The notes under the pieces are model-generated. The model did no database searches. It saw nothing but the letters and a program-made list of their open reading frames with translations, and was not told where the DNA came from. A stretch of DNA of 64,000 bases from assembly GCA_036768485.1 (NCBI GenBank), contig JAVLUZ010000142.1, positions 6,464,006-6,528,005 on the forward strand, read 5' to 3'. The position numbers and the translations under genes are program-made. Below are positions 43,401 to 55,400 of this stretch, one piece after another; position 1 is the first letter of the stretch; each line of letters opens with the position of its first letter. The stretch is from Mermis nigrescens (taxonomy: Eukaryota > Nematoda > Enoplea > Mermithida > Mermithidae).

Positions 43401-46400
43401 CATTTAAGGAGCTACAAAATCTTTGTTCTGTAAAAAAACTACCCTTCTGACGTAAATTTATGTTTTTAGAGCGCCAGGAGAGTCAATAAATGTCATTAAT
43501 GTGTACTATTCTGGCGCGAAGCGCCGAAAAAAATTTGAAAAATCCTGATAAAAATGGCTAAAATAATCAAAAAATACACATCCATCGTTCATTGCACCCA
43601 AATATTTTTTGACGACTGGGGGTTGGCCGCCCTCCTCTACATCCACTAGTGAAGGTTGCTAATTTTCATTACCTTTGCGCATATTCTTCATTAAACAATC
43701 GCTTTTGGCTCATTTAAACCATGCTGCAGTTTTTGCGCTCTTAATCTTACGATGCTTTAAATAGGGCTGACAAAAGACGCAATTGTTCGCCTCTAAGAAC
43801 AAATAGAAATAATGCATTCTTAAGAGTAGGTTTCAAAGCGCGGGAAATTAATCATTACGAACAAGCAATAAAATCATTCTAGGCTTTATTTAGTTCAAAT
43901 TGATGTGCCACAATCAAACTTAAGTAATTCTTAGAGATAAAATTCCATTGAAACTCGTTAAAAATATTGTAGAAATAAAATTCTGGTGAATTTTCGCACC
44001 CTGCTAACTGTTCTAACTTTGTCTCGAACGTTCACTGTATAAGTAGAAATGTCGGATGAATATCCTTCGCTTTTGTCTTCTTAACATATTTCTCTGCCGA
44101 GCCTGCTTTCGGCTATAATGAAATTGTAATTCAAGTTGAGATTTATGAATATTTCGTTAAGTTTTTTATTGTGTATCGAGTAATAATTGTTAATAAATAC
44201 AGAGTTTTTGCTAGAAAAAGGTTTTTTCTAGGTTACTTAGTTTAGTAAGTAGACCTAATGAAACTAGATACGAGTATCATGTTTGTTTTGCTTTTAAGAC
44301 GGTTTACTTAAACACTCACAGGATACTCGAGCGCATGCAGAAACTGCTAAAGAAGAATTGGATGGTATTCCGCTGAAAGGCCGTAATATTCGCGTGCGGT
44401 ATGCAGTGCACGGAGCTTCTTTAAAAATTAGCGAACTGAGTCCTCATGTCTCTAATGAATTACTAATAGAGGTTTGTTTTATGCAATGCTATTCGCCCAA
44501 ACTTTCAAACTAGTGATATTACTCGTAAATCACATTATTAATTAGGCTTTTCAAATATTTGGCGATATTGAGCGAGCTGTGCATATTTTGGACGACAGAA
44601 GTCAACCAACTGGCGAAGGTATTGTTGAGTTTGAACGCAAGCCAGGTGCAGTCGATGCTCTTAGAAGAATTAACGAAGGAGTTTTTCTTTTAACTAGGTA
44701 CATTGCTTCTACATTTATTCTAATAAGTACATAATGGACCGCAAACGAAGCAATGGCATTTTTATTAGCTTAAGAATTGATTATTTTTCCGCAATGACAT
44801 AGAGGCCTTCTATTTTAGTATAAAATGTATGAGGGAGAAAGTAAAGTTGGGTGGTTTCGTTGCTGAATGCTTACTTCCATTTTAATACTCGCGCTATGCA
44901 TGGTGCCAAATACCGGAGAAATTGTGAACTCAAGTTTAGCACTGCAGGTTTGTGCGTATTGTTTGAGTAGGTGACGATTTTCTTTGTGAGTTGTGAGTTA
45001 TGCTTTTCTTCCATGTTGAATTTAATGACATGCCCGTATACATAAATGAATTTCATAGCTGGCGGTAAGCTGTTGCGGTTTTTAAATGGGCGCTCTTTTT
45101 CTGCGAATAATCTATATGTAGTATACATTAGGTTTGAACAAATCGCTACGTTTTACTTTTCATTGGTAAAAAAGGCTGATATACTGATGTTGTAGTTAGA
45201 AACACCGTTTTCTTGTATCAGCCTTTTTGTACATTTACAAAGATCTCCTGAAAGTCGTTGTAGGTATACGAAGGCAGCTAAAAAATTCTGGGGTCTGGTT
45301 GGCTGAAATCGTCAGACATCGCCAAAAACGTTGCTAAAAATAGAATCTACAGTAATCTGCGGGGGGTTTCTCAACTTCTGTTGGGATGTGTAAACCCCCC
45401 AGACCTCCCACGCTCATGTGAGGTCGTCGGTATGTGTATGCGAAACATTTTTTGAACATAGTGTTATATAGGTTTGCTGTTGCGCACATTATATTACCTG
45501 CCTGAAATGGGATTTTCGTAATTTCCAGCTATACTTGTTCATGAAAACGGAGTCAGGAAACTTAAATAGTTTGTATTGCGGAATCAGAAATGATTCTGCT
45601 GCGATATATACATATTACATATATTTATAAAATGTACGCGCTTGAAGCTAAATAGACAATGAATCGAATTTCATGTGTAAAACGTGCGAAACAGTGAAGA
45701 ATTATTACATATAGATAGGCCTCAAAATCTTTGTCCCGTACACAAAAAAGGCGTGGTCAGAAACGTCTTGGACGAGGGGGTGTTGTATCCTTAAGGAAGG
45801 GTCAGACAGGCCAGGCAGGTACTGTTCAACGATTCTGAGCTGTCAGAACATTTTCTGCATTACTTTTGAGGACAAAAGCAGTATTACTGTCGAAATTTTT
45901 TCGGCGCTTCGCTCCGGATTAGTTATTTTACGTACCTCCTGTTTACTCAAAACGCCCAAAGTCGTGTCAAAATAGTCTAAAAGTCGAAATTTATTTCCAA
46001 ATTGATCAATTTATATGTTTTTAGTGTTAAAAGCGATGCAATGCAGTCAAAATAGACTAAAAATGTATAACTAATGCAGTATTACCTACCACATTTTTGC
46101 ATTTTATATGGGCTATTTCGACCATTTTTGCCACTTGACTTGCAAAAAAGCGTGAAGACCAAATTTGCTGGACTAGATTATTGGGATTATTACCCCATCT
46201 AAGCTATGATATTCAGCTGTTCTTTTTTAATTTTGTGAATACCGTGATACTCGATGCTACTATTCTGTAAGGTTAAGTTATTTAAATAAAACGCTGCCTT
46301 TTGTCGTGTGTTTATCTAGCAATTTTACTTTATTGTTGATGAATCGAGTGAGTAATCATATGTACAACTTTTCCTTTATAGTTGGGTGAAATGTTTTCAC

Positions 46401-49400
46401 ACTTGGAGTTCAAAATTAAATCGGTCATATCGCAGTTTCGTAGAAATGAAAAAATAGTTAACATTTATCTATTGATGGGCAAAATGCAAAAGCACGTCGA
46501 GATCACGCTTGTTGTTATTCTATACTTTGCTGTTGCATTGATATATTTATTGCCCTTCATTTGGTTGGAGTGATTGATTAGGGAAATGAGCGTTCGCATG
46601 AGCTTATATAAGTGAAACAAAAGGTTTTCGTCGATAGTACAGACATGATTACCGCATATCTAACTGCGATTGTCTTTGTGTGCCTATCATACGTGTAAAT
46701 AATCAAAAGTTTTTGGGATGAGGGTAAAGTAAGTTGTTTCCTTGAAAGAGGAGAATAACTGATTTGATTTTTAACGCCAAATTTTCTATAGCGATTGATC
46801 CTATGTTGATGGATTATTTAGATATTTTTGTTATTCCTCACACCGCCCCTTATGTAAATATTCGTAGTTGATTTTGCGTGAAAACAAAGAGTGATAAGGG
46901 AGATGGAAAGACTTGGACCATTAAATATGCACGAACTAATTGGAGAAATTGTTTGGATGAATGAATTGGACAGTCCGTGGCTTTAAAAATGAGTATACAT
47001 ACTTGACATCATACTGTTAGACGTATCGCTTGGCGCTTTTTCATGGTTCGAGCAATGGGTTCGATCTTAAAAGGGCCTTAGGGGGGGTATGTTTTCAAAA
47101 GTTCTGATAGGAGGGGATACCCGGGCTCCATACCCCCCCCTCGGTGTGCATGTGTGGTATTTATATATCTTGATTTTTGTTATTAATCTTTTTGAATATC
47201 TAGGTATAGGAAAAGTTTGCTTTTGTGCTTGTTATGGGTTAAGCACGATTTTGACCGCGAATAAATGAATTTGATTACATAGGGCTGTAGTCTGCGCTAC
47301 TTTTTCATTTGTGTAGCAAAATTGTAACAATTTATGATTGTCATGGCAACATATCTTTTTTACATTGCTGTTCATCAACTGATCTAACTTGTTCAGTTTT
47401 TCATGAAATCTTTGAAGTTAGGGGTTTTCAGCAATCCTAAGCCAATTTTTGTTGAACCTTTGGAACCACGAGATGTTGAAGATGGACTTGGAGAACATAT
47501 GGTTCAGAAAAACCCGCAATATTCAAAGTCAGTTTTTAGAAAAAAATTGTATTTGTACCATATATTGGACATAAGGAGAATTTGTTTTAAAATTAATTCA
47601 GAGAACGCATGCAGCCGCCTAGGTTTGCATTGCCTGGTAGTTTTGAGTTTGAGTTTGGGAATCGATGGAAAGAGTTGTATCGCGTAGAGCGTATGAGACG
47701 CGATCAGCTCGAACGTGAGTTCAGAGAAGCTCGTGAAAAACTGGAAAACGAAATGGAGTTAGCTTACCAAGAGTATCAAACTGCTCAGTTGCGCGAAGGT
47801 GCTTAAGTTGTTTTCAGTTTGACAAAGCGTAAATTCTGCCTTATCTTCACTTCTTTTTATAACAAAGATTTGAGGAGGAGACAGGAGGAACTTGAACGTT
47901 TGGAAGCTTCTCGGCGTGATCGAATTGAGCAATATAGAATGCGAGAGGAGGAGCGGAATCGGGAGCGCCAGCACATGCCTCCGGTTGGATTAACACCTTT
48001 CCAACTGCCGGTATACACCTACCATCTCATGTTTTGAGTTAGCTATGCTACCGCGTTTCCTATGTATGTTTAATATGGTCGGCCGCCTCTTCGTGCTCTA
48101 AAAATGTACGATCTCGTATTTTTAGTTAGGTACGAATTATGGCTGTTCTATGAGTAATTTCTAATTTCTTTTTCTATAACTATTATCTATAAAGATATTA
48201 TTTTTAAGGCATATATTTGTTCACTAGGCGAGCTGTAGGTACGCAATTTCGGTTTTATTTATTCAAAGTACTCACGATATTCTGAAGTCAGCACTTACTC
48301 CCTTTGGTAAATGTCGATCGGATATCCTGGCAAGTTGAATTATTACTTAACCAGGGGATTATGAAGAGATATCCTCAGGAATTACTATGTTCTCTTGGTG
48401 GTTTGTACCTATAACATTTAACTGGATCCGTTTTTGCGAAAACCATTTAACACGACGCATTCACTTACATGAGTATTTTGTCATACATAACGTGTGTTTG
48501 CGTGCTTATACTTTCAAGTCGTTGATCGTGATACTTGCCGGGTTTCTTTCTACCCTCTGATTCCTTTCCATACTATTCGCATTTTAGATTCTCCTCCGTT
48601 TAGCAAATTCTTGCTACCCAAACTGCTCTAGCCATTTATAAATGGTTTCTTATTCCTAGCCACACTCCTTAAGGTTTATTAAAAAAAAAGGATTTTTAAA
48701 ATCATATGCTATGCGGGAAACGCATAATTAATACTGGAACTATGAAAAATCATAATTTATAGCATCGTTGCGTGTGTTGATTATAAAAGGTCTTGAGAGG
48801 TTTGCGTGGATGTCAACTTCTTCCCCTAGAAAGTCTCTTATTTACGGAAATTCTTTTATCCTCCCCTCTGAATTTTTGATTCTAAAAAACCATTGAAAAG
48901 GTGCTGTTTTAAATGTTTTTAGCGATCCTTGGCTTAAAAGTGTCATTTTGAGCCTTCGCGCCATAAGCTCGTTTATTACTACATTCTGTTCAATCTACAC
49001 GATTGGTTTTCATATTTTTCTGAAAGTTGCAAATATAAAATTTCGAAAACGTATTGTGAGAAACACAAAAAATTGTGTTTTTGACGCATATCCATCGCTT
49101 TTCAGTCATAAAAGGCAATTAGTACTAGCTGAGGTAACTTTTACTCAAAACGGCAGAAAACACTCACTGAAAAGACACCTTTTTAATTAATTAAGGATTT
49201 AGTGTTGCGACCGACTTGATGCAGGAGAAAATCTCCAACCTTATCACATGTGCAGAGGGTCATGTTTAAGGGGGCGGGGGCGGCCGCTCCCTCTTAGCCG
49301 TTAAAATTTTTCGAATGATTGATAATGCACGAAAAGGTCGATAATTCGTTTGTTTTTGTTAAATAAACTCCAAATTTTCAACGCTTCGCGCAAAAATTAA

Positions 49401-52400
49401 AGGAATTTTCATCATTTTGTCTCATGCGCAACAAAAAATGACCCTATTCATTCATAGTCTTTTGAGAAGGTCTTCAACCCACACCAGAAAAGTTTTACCC
49501 CAGAATTCTCCATTTTCCAAAAGTTTGAAAAATTCGTAGAAGAGGTGCTGTTTTCAGTGTTGTTAACTATCTGTCTGCTCAAAACTGTCAAAATTTCGGC
49601 GCTTCGCGCCATGAACTCTTTTTTTACTATGTTTTCTTCAATTATTCTAATTTTTGAATTTTTTCATGTTTATATGCTCTACAACGCTGTAACATCGTCA
49701 GAAAACGCCGAAAACGATTTTTTGACGCATATCCGCCATTTTTGAGTCCAAACAAGGCACCCCGCCTCCCAGAATTCCCATGTTGTGCATATCTGGATAT
49801 AACCCATTGCATCTTAGATCCGCGTCCCCCTTGAACGAGTCCTGTATACGGGCCACCCTGCGTGTAATGACTAATGTTCGAGCAATGATGCCTAACGTTC
49901 GATCGGTTGCAATTATAGTTCGAAGGAGCTAGCTGGAATAGTCTAGCTGAATAATACACTTCTCATCTACGAATACTCGTCTTCTGAGAATATGACTCTT
50001 AGACTTCTATCTAAGGATCTGGTTCTCCTGAGACTATTTGGTCCTAAGCTTTTTAGTGTATCGTAAAAGTGATCATGACTCAGCGGTTTTATACTAATGT
50101 ACGATGAAATTATTTTGAATTTGAGTAAGTTATGAAAGGCTCTTCTGTGTTTTCCTGTATCGAATTTTCAGATTAAGTGTGCATAATGCTTTCCTCATGC
50201 AGTTCCTAAAATTTTTTAAACTTCTTCTTGGATGTTGTTTTGGAATTTTGCTAATACCTACCTAAAATGTTTGATTGCCTAAGCATTAGTAATGTGGGTA
50301 CGGTTTGTTTATTCGCTGATACATTCTGTTCGGTTGTGGTCTACTGCAGTTTTAATGATTTACCTGATTTGATTCAATCGATTTGCATATACATATTTAT
50401 ATAGTGAGCATAAATTGCCTTCATTCATTGGCTCGTTGTAAACTTGTTTTGGCTGGTTGTCAGAGCGAGATCTGCAACTAATGGCCTATTTTCATTATGG
50501 AAATGCAGTGTCATTCTGTAGGCAGCCTTTCTCAGTCTCACTGAACCATTCAGCACGTTCTACAGGTAAAGGCACTATTCTCAGTACTAGAATAGATTGA
50601 AAGAAACGAAACGGTTTCCTACTAATTGATGCAACTTCTGACGCATTTAGTTTTTATCGTAATCAGTGGCGGATCTAGGATTTTCCTACGGTGGGGGGCG
50701 CTATCCCAACTTTTCCAAAAACAGTCAAAAATAGGTCCAAAAAGTTGCCCTTAACGCGCGAAATAGCGTTTTTTCGGTGTTTTACATTGTATACTTTTAC
50801 ATAAAATCACTTTTGACGCAATATTTATTTTCGACAATTTTGTGCAAAAAATCAATGAATTTCGTTGGCTTTAACAAAAATCTGGCGCGAAGCGCCGGAA
50901 AATATGTGAAATTAAGGCGGATAGACGTCTAGAAGCATGATTTACTGCTTGATTTCCTGTATTTATAGCATTTGATGCGAAACATCGAAATTAGTAGTTT
51001 TTAGCCCATTTTGACCTGGATCGATAGAAATTTGGTGAATCGAGTTAAATTTTTAAAAACAAATTTTTTAAATTCAGTAAAATTTTGATTTTTTGATCGT
51101 TCAAACTTTATTCTGGGCTGTATATGGGTAAACATGAAAGAGCTGTATGTGGAGTTCCTTTTTTGAAAATTCGGGTCCGGGTCTAAAAAAACTCTAACTT
51201 TATTTCTTACCCATACAACAAATCTATCTACACCAATCAATCGATGAACAATTTCTTAAACTTGTTCTCCATGTCTCATGTCTTTCTCTTATGTGGGCGG
51301 ATTAGAAGACAAAATTATGCATAAACATAAATGCGGTGGAAAAGTTTGCATTTACTAGCTCAAAAGTACACTAGAAACCTGGAGGTGTTTTAGACGCACT
51401 TCGAGGAGTTTTTTCCCTTTGGAACTTTTCTGAGAAACAACATTTTTTTATCTCGGCGTCAATGAGGTAGACAAAAGTAAAGGCTTTTTTGAGCATTTAT
51501 TGACTTGCTAAAAGCAATATGAAGAAAATTTTCAATTATTTTTCGCTTGATTTCATAGGTACTAAAAAAATCTAAGCGGGAATTTTCGTTTACCAAGTCG
51601 TAGTGAGTAGGAGGGTGGCAACGGTGTGCGTTGAGGGTGCGTGCAAAGTATCTTCACAAGCGACTAAATATTTAGGGTATGGAGGTAGCTGGCTAATTTC
51701 AGACGGCAGGGGAAATGTCCTATTTTTAATAAAAAAACGACTAAAAATGCCTTTGCACAGGAGAAAGCTCGTTTTGTGTCTTAAGTTCATGGTTAAAAAC
51801 TTTAATTTTTTTAGGGGTGGAGATGTCAAATTTGGTCTGGTATCTCATACGTGTTTCTTCGCAGTTCGGCTTTTGAATTAGATTTTTCTGTATTGTTGAA
51901 AAGGTAGGTACGCGTTCGTAAAATAAGTGCAGGTGTATACAAGCTCGTTCAAACCAACAGGCTTTCTGTAACTCGTAGTCTCGTATATCACCGAACGTCA
52001 CTTATTACGATAATGAATCTGTGGGTAAATTGTTCCATTCGGCTTGAGCTGAGAACAATAGGAATTCGTTATAGCTTTATCAATTAGTATTATATCTGTT
52101 GTTTTGATCTGTTGGATGGTAAAAGTCATGGTCTACAGGTTGACGAATGTATAGTTTATTTTATATATATGACGAATAGTCTGTTGCATTTGTTCGGGAG
52201 CTGAGCTGTTCGGAACGATTAGGGTGTCTACAAAAGTGTCTTGAACTATTATGACGGGAGTGATATCTGTAGTATATCGCGTTATAGAATAATCTTTAAC
52301 ATTATACGACGTAAATCTTTATAAGCCACTTTTTGTAGCCTAATTCATTTATGTCAAATTGAGTGAAAAAAACTGTCTCCTATAATTGCTCTTATGGTGT

Positions 52401-55400
52401 TTGCACAAACATGCTCGCAAATTGAGTTTAAATTAAGTACTCTTAATGCAGTTCTCACAGCGTTTGTAGTGCACCATGTTGATGTGAATAGGCTCTTGTT
52501 CCTAGATAACCGCTTCTCCCATTTACTAATTTGAGAAGCTTAATAGATAGCATGTTTTTAAAGCAGGAACAGATGCTGCAAATGCGCTTGGGAATGGAGA
52601 AACCACCTCCTCGTCAAATGGATTTGCACCGCAGTGAGCTGCCTGTTTCGAATGTCATGCTTCCAGCTTCTCGATGTAATTCAATCGTTTTAGTGATCTC
52701 ACGGTTGAAATGACTATACATTCATGTTTTCTGTTTAGCCAATGAGCAAATCGCGCATGGAGTTCAGCGTCTGATGCAGTTTGTACAGCAAGGTGGAGTT
52801 CATAGTTTTTTTATGTTATATTTCTTAAGTGAAGTTCAATTGGTAATAAGAAAAATATGCATATCGCTTATTTGAGCGCTGTTTAATTTGAGGAATTTTA
52901 GGTTTTCGCTTCAGTATATAATAATGTGATTTAAATAGAGTTGTACAAAGGCTTCAAAGGCAGGGGCGGATTTAGGGGGGGCCCGCCTCCCTCCCCATCG
53001 GCCCAGAATAGTGCGCAAGATTAAAGATTTTTGAGCGATTTTTAGCGGTTTCCGATTTAAAACGGCTTATTTTTCCGTCCAAGTCAGGGTTCCGCCCCCC
53101 CTTAGGGAAATCCTGGATCCGCCACAGTTCAAAGGGTATAGTTTTTTATTATTGCTCTAGCTTTTGCTTTATTATTGCTCTACGTCATTTATTATCGAAC
53201 TATTTTGTAGTTACTCGCAAGTGCAAAACGCAGTCGCTTTTAAGTTGAAAACTGAAATCCGTATTGGCATGTGACTCCCGCCCCCATCTCTACAGGGTCA
53301 GACAGGAGGAACTGTCAAGCGATTTTTGACTCATAGAGCATTTTTGTCTTTGCTGAAGGGTCAGCCAGTTAGCTACTGTCCGCGATTGTGAATTAACTGG
53401 ACGTTTTCTGCACATTCTTGAGGACAAAAGCGTTAATAAGAAGCAAAAAATTTTGTGAATGCTCTTGCGTGCTTTTTACAAAAAAAGTGCCAAAAATTGA
53501 TTAATTTCTATAGTTTTAATCTTAAAAGCTATATAATTCGATCGAATGGACATAAAATGCGGTATTAGCACGAAAAAGCATTTTATGTGGTATTTTTTTT
53601 ACCATTTTCGTCGTTTGAATAGCAAATCTTCGTTTAACACGAAATTTACTTGAGTGGATTTTAGGGATTCCCACGTGCCTTCCTTGACCTTGTGCATCTA
53701 TGTCCCGGCGGCACATCTCTAATGAAGAGAAAATATATTTTGGTGTGGGTATGCCCAAAAAATTTTCATTTAAATTGACCTTTTTGGGCTCGAAAACAAT
53801 GAGTATACATGTCAGAAAAAAACTATTTTTGACGTTCCTAGCGATGCTGTTTTGTTTCTTAACAGTTACGAGTAAAAGATGGAAAATTTGCAAAAAAAAC
53901 TGAACATACATAAGCAAAATTGCGATTGGGCGCTCCAAAAAAGTCGCTAGCGACGCTAAAAACCGGACATTTCTTAAGATTTTTCGAAAAATCGCAAATT
54001 CTGGGGGTTTGAGAGGTAAGCAGCAATTTACAGAGGTCAGCGCATACATGCACATAGGGAGGAGGTATTAACCCCCACCGCTGAGGGGGTCAGCCAGACA
54101 GGTACTGTCCGGCGATTTTGAGCTGACGGAACGTTTTTTGCATCATTTTTGAGTTCCAAAGGAGTAAGTATCTCAAAATTTTTCCGGTAGTACTTTTATG
54201 TACATTTTACCCAACAATCGCCAATTTATGTATTTTTTAGAGTTAAAAGTGATATGCTGCAGTCAAAATGGACTAGAAATGCTTTAAAAATGCGAAATTA
54301 CCACGAAAAGACCCTTTACAGGCTGTTTTGACCATTAGGCCGTTTGAACAAAAAAAACTTGTGAACCTTAAATTAACTGTTTTGGATTTCTGGGATTTCA
54401 CCCCGCCCTTTCGACTTTGATCTTGTGCACCTATGAGTCAGCAGCTACGGTTTTCTCTGTATTCGGTAAATAGTTTTCCGGATTCACAAATGGCAACGTC
54501 TTTGTACGTGCACAAAAATTTTTGGTAGGACAAAAACTATAAACAGGTCTAAACATTCCGAAAAATTTTCAGAAATCGTCTCTTCTATATTATGTCTTTG
54601 CAATGGCGAAAATTGCGTCTAAGAATGCAATACTGTCAAATTTTTCGGCACTTTGCGCAGTTAACTGTGCTATTTAGTACTGAGTTTAAAGCGTGAAGCA
54701 GCCGAATAATTTCAGTGCTCCATAAAATATAGTAATTTCCACTGTCCTTCACTAGATAAAAGTCTTAACTTGACTTGAACTTATACTATATGTCGAAACT
54801 GATATGCACAAATTTGATAACTTTTGTTTATTGTTTTCACGAAGCTTCAAAATTGTGTTTGAGACGGTATGAATGACTAGATATTTTGGCGCTTCGCGTC
54901 TATTAAGTTCTCTGAATTGAGCTATTCATTAATAAAAAGGCCGCAAGTTATGTCTGAAAAAAGTAAAAATATCGAAGTATTTTAGCGCTTCGCAACGTAT
55001 TGATAATTATATTTTTCACCGTAATGAACACAGAAATTGACTTAACGACACTATTAAAGGTTGGAATTGAAAAATCCATTTTCATATAGAAAGCTTTATT
55101 GTACCTCATTTGAGTACCCTAAAATTTACATGAGCAAAATGCACAACGACTTTTGTGGACTATCCTGGTACGAGCACAAAGTGACCTTGTACAAAAAACA
55201 CTACAGCAGCAACTATACTGAGGATGGAATACCCAATTTTATTTAATTGCACAACCGACTTTGAATATTTCGATGAGTTCAGTGCTGTTTTAAAAAAATT
55301 TTTATAACAGAACGAATATCATTTTGAAGATATTGATTTGGGGCGATAATTAAGAATTTTAGGAAGATAGAACACCGTTAAGAATTCTAGAGTGCCTCTA

